This document shows, one piece after another, positions 1-9,000 of a stretch of DNA of 14,521 nucleotides. The stretch spans positions 1 to 14,521 of the forward strand of contig CANQRC010000023.1 in the NCBI GenBank assembly GCA_947626155.1. Direction: 5' to 3'. Source of the stretch: an uncultured Clostridia bacterium (GTDB taxonomy: Bacteria; Bacillota; Clostridia; Christensenellales; UBA1242). Position 1 is the first letter of the stretch; each line of letters starts with the position of its first letter. The position numbers were made by a program, and so were the translations under genes. The notes beneath the pieces were generated by a model that was given only the letters and a program-made list of their open reading frames with translations, was not told where the DNA came from and made no database searches.

Positions 1-2
1 TC

Positions 3-2417
3 TATATTGGCTCTTACACAGACAGTGAAGCCCCAACACTTACTTTTGCATCAACTTTGAACGACACCTATCTTCCTGACGCCACAATCACTTTCTCAGT
101 TCCAACAGCAGAAGACAACGGCGACAGCGTAGATACAAATATGAGAGTTGAAACACTTTATAGATACTTGGCTGGCGACACTCCTGTTGAAAATTTAAAG
201 AATAAAGATGGCGAGACAATTTCTTCTGAAAGCCTTACTCAGTTGAGCTCAGATTTGGCTCAAAAGAAAGATGAGACTTCAAAAAAATACACTGAAGACT
301 ACAAAGCATACCTCTCAAACGGTGGATATATTCGCTTGACAGATGCAAACGCAAGTTCTTACACAATTGATTTGAACGAAATTAACACAGAGGATAGAAA
401 AGACAACCCTGTAACAAAAATTCAAATTGTAACTTATGTTTATGATGATAGCGGAAACATCTCTATGTTTGCTACTTCTGCCAATATTGCAAATGTTATT
501 GATAACTTTGCGCCTTGGCTTGAAGACGTATCCGAAGCACCTACTGAAACAATCACTCACTTGCAAGGAAACGACCCAATCACTCTTCCAACTTTGACTT
601 TTGGAGATGATAAAGTTGCTTACCTTTCATATGACGTTTCAGTTCAACACATCTCAACAAAAATGGAGAAAGAAAAGCCTGTAACAACAAGAACAGATGT
701 AAATGTTTTTGATGTAAAGGCAGACAGAGATGAGGGCAACTACACCTTGACTATCAGCGGTGCAAAGTTTAGGCCAGGCAATGATGGACAATATCAAGCA
801 AAATACACCGTTGTGGACATCAACAACAAAGCAGCAGTTTATTATGTAAACTACTTTATTGAAACAAATGTTTCTAAGCATACTCCTCAAATTACAGTTG
901 CCTTTGAACCACCTGCAACAATCCAGCTTGACGGTGATGACAACTATGATCCAGAGGTTGGGCTTGAAATTCCAGCACCAAAAATCAAATATGACCTTGA
1001 CAACAGCATCTCTTATGAGGCTTACAAAAACCTTGGAGATGGGCAGGCAACAGCACCAAAATATGTTATCAAAGGCATTGACGAAAACGGCGCTGCAACT
1101 GATTGGTTCACTTCAAGAACAGGTAGAAACCAAAGATTTGTTGCAACCAAAGTTGAAAATGTGAACTTGGATTATACTGTAAACCTTGTGGTTTATGATA
1201 GAGAAAACTTTGAATATGTTGAAAGAACCCTTAACGAGGACGGAAAGCCTAATGTTGGAACTGACGAGATTGGATACTACTTCATTGGAAATGGAAAGGA
1301 GTCAGGAAGCAAAGAGCTTAAAGTTGAATATAACTTTGAAAATCAAAGATACAGACTTGTTTTCCAAAAAGATGTTATTGAGATTTATAAAGACACAGAA
1401 ACAAACGAGGCGGGCGAAAAGGAAGTTGTTTATAAGTATAACAAACTTAATGCTGAAGAGGGCGCCGGGGACACCGTGGGGAATCTTTTCTCTTATACCG
1501 CTTTCTCAATAACAACGGGTTTGAGCTCAAAAGAAACTTTCGTTAAAGATGTTGATCAATTCTTGAACGGAATAACATTCTATCAAAGAATTTATGAAGC
1601 AAATTCATTCAGCGTGGAAGACACAAAAGGACCTGAATTCTCAAGCATGTATGACGACGAAAACATCTTCCCAACAAGTTTCACTAGAGACGAAATCAAA
1701 AACGGAAAAGAATTTAAAGTTCCAGGAATTCAGGCATATGATAGAGCAGGAATTGACCTTTCCAACTCAAGAATTACAATCAGATGGGATATGGCTGGAA
1801 ATACTGACAGCGGCTCTGAAACTTGGTACACAGAAGATAGCCTTACAAACGGCGGAATATTCAAGATCAACAACAACGGCTCTCGTCTTGACGGAACCTA
1901 CACTTTCAGATATCATGTTGAAGACAAATATGGCAATGAGAACGAACTTGTTAAGACAATAACAGTCGGCGACGTTGTTCCACCAGAAATCTCTGTTGCA
2001 GATGAAATTGTTGCTGAAAACTACACTATTGGCTCTCAACTTATCATTTACTACAAAGACATCAAGATTGTTGACCCAGGCACTACGGGAGACACAAACA
2101 TTAAACCTGAAATCACTTTGGTTAACACATCTTCTGGCGGCGAGGATATTGAAAAGTTTGAAACCGAGGGAAGTGTAAGCTTCAAACTTGACCAAGTTGG
2201 AACTTATGAACTTAGAATTGAGGCAACTGATGAACGCGGAAATGTTGGAACTTGGACAAAGAGAATAACAATTTCTGCAACATCACAAGATGCAACAACA
2301 ACTTATAGAGTTATTGGAACAGTTTTGATTGTTGTTTCTGTAGTTGTTCTTGCAGGCGTTGTAATCTACTTCATTGTATCAAAAGTTAAACTTGATAAAG
2401 AGTTGAAGAAGAAATAA
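3..2417 (+). CDS. Large surface protein with Ig-like modules and C-terminal membrane anchor (5' partial)
   Basis: The frame is open to the left edge, so the true start lies outside the window. An internal TTG at 57 sits mid-domain with no ribosome binding site and is not a credible start. Numbering from position 3, 804 residues are visible, with no cysteine noticed. Module junctions carry the D-x-x-x-P linker typical of chained bacterial Ig-like or HYR-like beta-sandwiches: IDNFAPW (about 166), KHTPQITV (292), DTKGPEF (540) and GDVVPPEIS (656). Modules close with strands such as GTYTFRYHVEDKYGN (631) and GTYELRIEATDERGN (733). A hydrophobic helix (about 769-793, VIGTVLIVVSVVVLAGVV) is followed by a Lys-rich tail ending ELKKK, which gives a type I membrane topology. 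There is no LPXTG. The protein is acidic and rich in Asn, Thr and Tyr. It is probably an extracellular adhesive or structural protein; the ligand is unknown and no catalytic motif is seen. It converges with the giant gene at 3060-11678, which has the same C-terminal design. Confidence -1.
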   Translation, partial: YIGSYTDSEAPTLTFASTLNDTYLPDATITFSVPTAEDNGDSVDTNMRVETLYRYLAGDTPVENLKNKDGETISSESLTQLSSDLAQKKDETSKKYTEDYKAYLSNGGYIRLTDANASSYTIDLNEINTEDRKDNPVTKIQIVTYVYDDSGNISMFATSANIANVIDNFAPWLEDVSEAPTETITHLQGNDPITLPTLTFGDDKVAYLSYDVSVQHISTKMEKEKPVTTRTDVNVFDVKADRDEGNYTLTISGAKFRPGNDGQYQAKYTVVDINNKAAVYYVNYFIETNVSKHTPQITVAFEPPATIQLDGDDNYDPEVGLEIPAPKIKYDLDNSISYEAYKNLGDGQATAPKYVIKGIDENGAATDWFTSRTGRNQRFVATKVENVNLDYTVNLVVYDRENFEYVERTLNEDGKPNVGTDEIGYYFIGNGKESGSKELKVEYNFENQRYRLVFQKDVIEIYKDTETNEAGEKEVVYKYNKLNAEEGAGDTVGNLFSYTAFSITTGLSSKETFVKDVDQFLNGITFYQRIYEANSFSVEDTKGPEFSSMYDDENIFPTSFTRDEIKNGKEFKVPGIQAYDRAGIDLSNSRITIRWDMAGNTDSGSETWYTEDSLTNGGIFKINNNGSRLDGTYTFRYHVEDKYGNENELVKTITVGDVVPPEISVADEIVAENYTIGSQLIIYYKDIKIVDPGTTGDTNIKPEITLVNTSSGGEDIEKFETEGSVSFKLDQVGTYELRIEATDERGNVGTWTKRITISATSQDATTTYRVIGTVLIVVSVVVLAGVVIYFIVSKVKLDKELKKK

Positions 2418-2422
2418 AAACT

Positions 2423-2451
2423 AAAAAAGACTGATTGTTCAGTCTTTTTTT
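2423..2451 (+). terminator. Intrinsic terminator of the left surface-protein gene
   Basis: A perfect 12-bp inverted repeat (AAAAAAGACTGA at 2423-2434, TCAGTCTTTTTT at 2439-2450) encloses a TTGT loop and ends in a seven-T run. It begins 6 nt after the TAA stop. The flanking A and T tracts could also let it work on the minus strand. Confidence -1.
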
Positions 2452-2568
2452 ATTGCAATTTTGCATCCATTATTATGATGTGTTTTTATTTAATGACAAT
2501 TATAATCCATCTGCTTCCATGTTTGGGCGGAGCGAAACATTTAAAAGCATAACGACTAAAAATAGGTT

Positions 2569-2640
2569 TGAGATTCTACGCTTTGCAGCGCCAACGCCGT
2601 CAGCCCGTCAGCGAGATTGCTTCCCAATGCAGGATGACAG
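2569..2640 (+). repeat. Dispersed intergenic repeat, copy 1 (long form)
   Basis: It opens with TGAGATTCTACG, a variant of the TGAGATCCTTCG head of copies 2 and 3. It then carries the block at 2586-2640 that is shared with copy 3 (2921-2976). By hand alignment the shared block matches at 53 of 56 columns, with one indel and two substitutions. It ends in the CAGGATGACAG tail common to the family. It resembles the short non-coding repeats containing CTCAGGATGAC and GAGATTGCTTCG that are scattered between genes of many bacteria. Confidence -1.
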
Positions 2641-2691
2641 TAGAAAAGTGTCGGGATGACCGTGGAAGATAGAACGAAAGCGCCCACCCGC

Positions 2692-2730
2692 TGTCATTCT
2701 GAACGGAACGGAGTGGAGTGAAGAATCTTA
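2692..2730 (-). repeat. Dispersed intergenic repeat, inverted short form
   Basis: The plus strand reads TGTCATTCTGAACGG then GAAGAATCTTA. The reverse complement (TAAGATTCTTC ... TTCAGAATGACA) has the same head and tail arrangement as the short copy at 2822-2860, with substitutions. It is the only copy here in the opposite orientation and could fold back on a direct copy. Confidence -1.
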
Positions 2731-2797
2731 AAGAAAAACAGCCAAGGTTTTTTGGTTTATGCTTATATATGCGAAGCCTAGAAACAGTCCTTAATTG

Positions 2798-2815
2798 TCT
2801 TTTGCACACTTTTCT
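2798..2815 (+). repeat. Short repeat TCTTTTGCAYACTTTTCT, first copy
   Basis: It reads TCTTTTGCACACTTTTCT. The second copy, at 3019-3036, differs only by T for C at the tenth base. The two lie in the same orientation and bracket the repeat pair at 2822-2976. The match is too short to identify an element. Confidence -1.
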
Positions 2816-2821
2816 AGAGGT

Positions 2822-2860
2822 TGAGATCCTTCGACTGCGTTACACTCCGCTCAGGATGAC
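2822..2860 (+). repeat. Dispersed intergenic repeat, copy 2 (short form)
   Basis: This 39-nt unit opens with TGAGATCCTTCGACTGCG and ends with CTCAGGATGAC. Its first 28 nt are identical to the head of copy 3 (2893-2920). A second CAGGATGACAA follows at 2873-2882, so the tail element is duplicated between copies 2 and 3. Confidence -1.
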
Positions 2861-2892
2861 AACAAGGGCAAGCAGGATGACAATAGAGTGGA

Positions 2893-2976
2893 TGAGATCC
2901 TTCGACTGCGTTACACTCCGCAGCGCCAACGCCCGTCAGCCTGTCAGCGAGATTGCTTCGCAATGCAGGATGACAG
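2893..2976 (+). repeat. Dispersed intergenic repeat, copy 3 (long composite form)
   Basis: The head at 2893-2920 is identical to that of copy 2. The body at 2921-2965 is an extra block of about 45 nt that copy 2 lacks and copy 1 shares. The tail is CAGGATGACAG. The body contains ATTGC-TTC-GCAAT, a small palindrome that is partly broken in copy 1. The copy therefore looks like a short unit with a nested module. Confidence -1.
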
Positions 2977-2986
2977 CAGCGTGAAC

Positions 2987-3019
2987 AAAAAAACCAACTA
3001 CATGAGAGTAATTGGTTTT
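2987..3019 (-). terminator. Intrinsic terminator of the giant minus-strand gene
   Basis: On the minus strand AAAACCAA pairs with TTGGTTTT. Inside, after one mismatch, TAC pairs with GTA around a six-base loop. The stem runs into a T tract formed by the A7 at 2987-2993. It lies about 40 nt beyond the stop codon of the 3060-11678 gene, in the right orientation to end its transcript. Confidence -1.
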
Positions 3020-3036
3020 CTTTTGCATACTTTTCT
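3019..3036 (+). repeat. Short repeat TCTTTTGCAYACTTTTCT, second copy
   Basis: It matches 2798-2815 at 17 of 18 bases. This copy also supplies most of the left arm of the hairpin at 3026-3057. Confidence -1.
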
Positions 3037-3057
3037 TTTTTCTAAAAGAAAAGTATG
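3026..3057. other. Perfect 13-bp inverted repeat next to the giant gene's stop
   Basis: CATACTTTTCTTT (3026-3038) and AAAGAAAAGTATG (3045-3057) are exact reverse complements around a six-base loop. The element sits 2 nt past the stop codon of the minus-strand gene and before its terminator. It could be a 3'-UTR stabilising hairpin or one end of a repeat. No strong T tract follows on the minus strand, so it is not itself a good terminator. Confidence -1.
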
Positions 3058-3059
3058 TG

Positions 3060-6000
3060 TTATTTGACTGAAATTCGTTTTCTTAACTTGAATATCAAGA
3101 AGATTATCACTACAAGCGCAATTGCTGAAAGCACAATTGCAATGATTGTTGCTGCATTCATTGGCGCTTTTTTAGTTACCTTCCAGCTGAACAGTGGGTC
3201 ATTGTTCTCGCCGGTTACTACCTGAATGAAGAATGTTCCTTCTGCGCTTAAAACATAGTTTCCATCGCCAGAATTGTTCTCACTTGTGATATGATGCGAG
3301 TAAACAACTTCCCCAGAAGCGCTTCTGTCGTAACTGATAACTCTCACTGTGCATTCGCCCATTGCGTTCCACATATTTCTAACATTGTAGGTTATGGTTA
3401 CGTTGCCAGTTGTTGTTTCGCCTTGTGCAACTGAAATTCTGATAGGTGCTTGACCTGTTTGAATTGTCACTTTGTAAGTCCAACTTGCGTTTGAAAGGGC
3501 TCTGTTGTTTGAGTTGACTGTGATTGTGTAAACGCCAGCGCCTGTTTTCTCGTCCAAATATGAGAGAATCAACTTTGACAGATAATACTTTTCTCCAACC
3601 CTTATCTTAGGCAAATTCAAAGTTTGAACAAAGGTTTCTGTCATATCAATTCCATTTCTCAAAATCTTTTCTACATAGTATTTTTCATACTCATTCATGA
3701 TGTAGGAATATCTGTATTGGTCTTCATTTATGATTGTGAACTCATACCATTCCTCTCTCAGAGCCACATTTGGAGTGTTTCCAAGACGAGTTGTTGCCGA
3801 GAATTTAACTCTGTAATTTCCAGATTGAGAGAACACATATGAATTGTTTGTTTGGGCAACTGTGTATGCGCGTCCATTTCTTTCAACCGTTATTTGAGGG
3901 CCACTTTCAGTGTAATAAGAACTTGTGGCAGGGTCTATTCTCAGGGTGACAACGCCGTTGTAAGAGGCCTTGTTTATTGGGTCAACAGTGACTTCTCTTT
4001 CGGCTGTGATATCCGTGTAGGTAAGTGTGAATGGAACGTCCTTTAAGAAAATCAAGGTGAACATATCTGTTTGCCCATTTCCACTGCCGAACCTTTGAAT
4101 ATTTCCCGCGTCGTCTGTGAAATAGATTGTGTATCTGCCAGAGCGTTTCAGGGTTATTTCGCTGAATTCTTTTTCCGTGTTTGTTTCAGAAGTAAGTTCG
4201 CGAACAAGTGTCACATCTGGGGTGAATTGAACGTCGTCTTTCAAAATCCTTATGTTGTTTAAGTTAGACGAAATTCCGTTGTATCTTGTCCATCTCAAAG
4301 TTATTTCAGATGTTTGAGGATTGTCTGCGCTGACAATTACGTTTTCTGAAGTGTAGCCCGTGAGATTTTTCGAGGTGTTAAGTGCGCCAGTCTGGTCATC
4401 AGCATAAAATTCTTGAATGAAGTTTGATGATGGAGGAATAAATGTGATTACAATGTAGGTGTCAATTGCGGCAACGTTGTCAGGAAGCGTGCCGTCCTCT
4501 TTTTTGTTTGTTATGTGATACAAAACTGAGGTTACGGTGTCGCTGTCGGAGAATACCTTTTCAATTTCTGCTCGAACATTGTTCTCTTCGTTGGATTTCA
4601 CTCTTACTGCCGTTTGCCCGTCAACATACCTCATATTCACTTTGTAGTGATTTGTGTAGGTTATTGATGGAGTGTTTTCTTTTGCAGGGGAGTGATAATC
4701 CGTATTGCTTCTCTTGACAATCACAACTCCGGATGACGTCTCCATTTCAACCCAATAGGTGGTTGTTTGGGCGGTGAGATTAAACCTGTAAATCACATTA
4801 TTAGGAACTGCGCCAAACACATATCTTGGACCGCCATATGCGTTTTGCAAATAAGTTTCATCATACCAAATTTTAAGATAATATGTTTGGATGCCAACTT
4901 CATCAGGACATTTGAGCGTTGTGGAAGGCGAAGAGAGTTGAGTATAATTCATTCCATCCGTGCTTATTGAGTATCTGACAGGAACAAGCGTGTGCTCATC
5001 ATTAACAGATGGTTGTGAATACAACAATTGTAGTTGCGAGAGCATTGCGTTTTCCAATTTGCCGGAAACAACTTCTTCTGTTCTGTTGTTTCCGTTTGCA
5101 TCCAAAAGTTTGAACTCTCCAGACGCAAGGGTGAAACCTGCGTTTTTGTTAATTTTAGGAAGTTTGTTATACAAAACAAAGTAAACACTTCTTCTATAAG
5201 CGCCCGTTGTGTCCCAAAGTTGAAGTTCAAACGCAAGATAATATCTTGCTTCGTCTGTGTTTTGCTCTGCTTGCAGCCTTGCCTCGTTTACATTGTAGGT
5301 AATTGTCTTGATTGCCGTGTCTCCCGTTTTATTTTTTAATAGGTACCCGCCTTTTTCAGGCTCTTCTAGGTTATCATCTGCGTCAAGGTCTTTGGCGCAA
5401 GGCGTTCCGTCAGAGGTGGTGAGATAATAAACTTGTGGAACATAAATGTTTTCATTGTAAGTGAATGCGAAGCCGTTTTCTGCAACATAGTAGGTTCTTC
5501 CCAAGGTTGAATCATAGTAAGCATACAAGTTTCCACTTGCGCAGCCAACCTCGCTTGTTATGATGGTTTCTCGATACAATCTAACTTCGCTGTATTTTGT
5601 GCCGTAGTTGTCGGTGAACTCATAAATAAGTCTTGTGTTTTGCTGGAAGTTTGGATTAAGCACAAATCTCAGCGCTGTTCCATTGACGGTTGTTGTTACA
5701 TAATTCGAATTGTTTATTTCCTGCCAAATTGATGCTAGGCCAAGCTTGTTTACAAGCCCATTTTCACCAAGAAGAGGCGTTCCTGTGCTTGTGTTGTCGC
5801 GATAAATGTTTATTTCTGTCACGAAGCTTCTTGCAAATTCTGTGCTGTTCAAAACCGTCTCGCTGAACGCTTCAAACCCAACAAATTCGCTGTCTTGGCT
5901 TTCAAGTGTTGGCCAGTTGTAGGAAAGTTCAATTGTTTGGAAGTTAAAGTAGAATGCTTCCTCTCTCTGTCCTTCAAGCCCAAATTGTCTGTTGTAAATT

Positions 6001-9000
6001 GTGAGGCAACTCTTGTACAGCGAAGACGTGTTGCTTATTTCGCTGAACAAGGAGGAGATGTCAACCTCTTGTGATGTTCCAGATGGGTCAAACTTCAAGA
6101 TTTTTCCATTTGCCGTTGTGTTTGGAGTTGTCATGTAGTAGGTTGTGTTGTAAACTATTCCCAGGGTGTTTCTAAGTTGAACTTTAATTTGCGTCCAAGC
6201 CTCGCCGAAGAAGTTTATTCCCTTAAGTTCAAAGCCAGGTCTTGAATAGATGTTGTGGTTCATGTTGTGGGTCTTTGCGTTGTTGTAGTCGGCAATTGTG
6301 TAAGCCTTTTCAACAATTTGTTGGTCTTGATTGCCTGACTTGATAGGGGCGTTGTAGGTTATAAGTTTGTTTTCTTCTTCGTTATCTTCGCCTCTTTCTG
6401 AGTAGTCTAAAACATAAATTGTGTAAATTGTAAGGTTGTCTGCTCGGTCAGTTTCAACAATTTCATAATATCTTCCGCCAACAAAGGAGTCTTGTTTGTC
6501 AATTGTCTTAAACGAAGACCTTGAACTTAAAAAGTCTGAATAAGTTGTCTCTTTTGTGTCGTTGTTTGGGTCATACTTTTCATCTCTTTCGCCATTCATG
6601 AAGTCTCGGACATAAATTTCATAAGCATCAGTTGTGTTTTGAAGAGTTTTTAAATAGTCTTTTGAAACGGTGTAGGAGTAGTATGCAAATGCGTCTGTAT
6701 TTTTGCTTATGTTATAGCTTGTCTCGTCGTTTGAACGTGCTGTGCCGTTGTTGACTGTCAGTTTCGTTCTTAAACTATTTTCGCTGAAGTTTGGAATATA
6801 TCCGCCCTCGGTGCTTGTTTGAACAAGATTATCTATGTTTGTGTGAGGAGCAGAGAGGTCAACAGTTATTCTCTTTTTGCAAACCTGATAATAATCATCA
6901 TCATGATTTTTAAACTGCATTGTTATGTCAACATAGCCGCCGTTTGTGTAAATTCCCATATTGCTTAGGCTGATTTGACCAATGTAGGATGTATTGGAAA
7001 CCTCCGGCTCTTTCAGCCAAGGGGTTTTTCTGTCCTGACCATCCTTGTCTTTGCCGCCGCCATAGAATTTTTCCGTTTTATTTCCAGTGTGCGCTTCAAA
7101 CTCAATTGCATCTATGTCAATTTCTGCCATGTACTCGCTTCCGCGGTCCCAAACTAGATTGACAGAGCTTTGATTTGTGTAGTAATTTTGGATGGCCTTG
7201 CCTTTACTATCTAAAACGGTGTCACTTTTAAGTGAAATTGCCGAGCCTTCAAGTCTTGCGTCAAAATCTGGATTCGACTTCTCAATTGTCATCAAGAATT
7301 CGAGCGCTCCGCCGCTAAATTGTGTTGCACCGCTGCTGGTTGAAAATCTTCCTTGCGAGACTCTTATAAAGTAAGTTCCGTCATTTTTCAGTTCGAACAC
7401 TTCGTCCTGGGTGTTTGGCTTGTATAACTTCAAGAATCCGTTTGTAATTGCATTTTCGTTAATGCCAACAATGTATTTTCTGCCTTGAACTTCTTTTTTA
7501 ACAAACAATTTATCGCTGTCCATCTCGGAAGTTGCAATAAGTTGGCTTTGAGTTGGTGGTGTGCCGTTGTAATTCTCATAGACCTCAACGAAAAGTGCAT
7601 ATTCACTTATCAAAAGGCTTGTTTTTTCAAGTTCTTGCGCTTGCTCCTCAATTGTTGTGTAATTTTGAACATCTTCGTTATCTTCCACCTCAATTTCATA
7701 ACTGCCCTCGCTGCCAGAGCCTTTAATCAAATGGGCATATTTTGTGTATTTGCTGACAGGAACATAAAGTTTAACAGGAAATTTGTTTGTTGTAAGCACA
7801 TTGTTTACTGTGCTGTCTGAATTGTAAAGAGTTTGTCCGTTCTTATTTCCATTTGGGCTGTCTGGGAAGGTGACAACAAGGCTTGCGTCTTTGCCGTTGT
7901 CATACATTCCAACAAAGATTTCTCCGCCCACAAGGCCCTCAACATGAGAGCCGTCGTCATCAGTGACAGTTGTTTGGTCAGAGACAACAGGATTAGGGTC
8001 AACATACAAAACCAAACTTCTTTCAAAATAGTCCTTTGTTTCGTTGTAAACAAAGCCGTTGTCGGTGCTGTATTTTCTTGTTATAATGTATTTTCCAGGT
8101 TGGGTGGCATTATTTACAACATTTATTGGCATTTTTTTGGCTTCATTTTCTTTAGGGGCATCGTCTTTTCCATATTCATACAAGGTTTCTTGAATTGTTG
8201 CAGTTTCAGAAAGTGTGTAATAGTGATAGGTGACTTCTTTATCTTTGAAGCCGTCATCAACATAGGTGTAGGTGTGGGCGTCTTCTGTTGGTTTTTCTAT
8301 GTATGGAAAATATTGCATCTTGACGCTTTCAACCTGGGTTTTTGTGTTGCTTTCAACAACGGTTGGAATTATGCTGACATAAAAACTTTCTTGCAAGCTT
8401 ACAGGGGCAAGGTATGAGGTTTTGTATTTATATTCCTTGCCATTCTCTTGTTTTGTGCCTGTTTCATAAGTTGCGTCACTGTTTAAGAATGAGCCGTAGC
8501 CCTCAAAACTTATCCCAAATTTAGATTTATCAAAGCTTATGACAACCTCTTGTCTTGCGCTGTAATAGTTTTGATAGTGAACAACATCAGTTTCGCCCTT
8601 TGAGGCGGGTACGAACCTTGTGTTTGAGGCGTCTCTCAAAAGGAAAGTATAGTTTGCCTCTTCCTGAACATCAATTTCAAAGCTTGATTTCCCTTTCAAT
8701 TCTGCCCATTCAGAGCCGTTCAAATACCAATTCACCTCATTGATTGGAATTGTCAAATACCAGCCGCTATATGTTTTGTCTTTTAGCAGGTGGGAAACCT
8801 CACCCTCTTTTGGGGTGACGCCAACATTTATAGCTGTGAGATTTGATTTTTCACCATGCTCCAAAGCATAAAAAGCGCTGTAAATGTCGGCAGATTGGTT
8901 GCCGCTTGAATTTTTAAATAAGTCGTCAGACAGAGTAGCACTTTCAACATTCTGGTCAAACTTTGTGTTTAAATTTGCAAGATAAATTGCCTTGTTTTCG

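Larger units (their letters stand above)
2418..3059. other. Convergent intergenic region with repeat cluster, no supported gene
   Basis: About 640 nt separate the two convergent surface-protein genes. The stretch holds a terminator for each gene, a cluster of GC-richer dispersed repeats (2569-2976), a short repeated motif and a 13-bp hairpin. The small open frames here run through repeat DNA, lack ribosome binding sites and do not resemble proteins. Base composition of the repeat part is clearly GC-richer than both neighbours. Confidence -1.

Noticed and set aside
2200..2417. LPXTG sortase signal at the end of the left surface protein
   Set aside because: No LPXTG or similar pentapeptide precedes the terminal helix; the same holds for the giant gene's C-terminus (3060-3200).
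2569..2976. CRISPR array
   Set aside because: The repeats are unequal in length and spacing, one is inverted, and there are no regular unique spacers and no cas gene.
2718..2984. 88-codon plus-strand open frame in the repeat cluster
   Set aside because: It is made of non-coding dispersed repeats, and the peptide reflects the repeat sequence.
7833..8417. 194-codon plus-strand open frame
   Set aside because: It lies wholly opposite the giant minus-strand gene, has no promoter or ribosome binding site, and has shadow-frame composition rich in Phe, Val and Cys.
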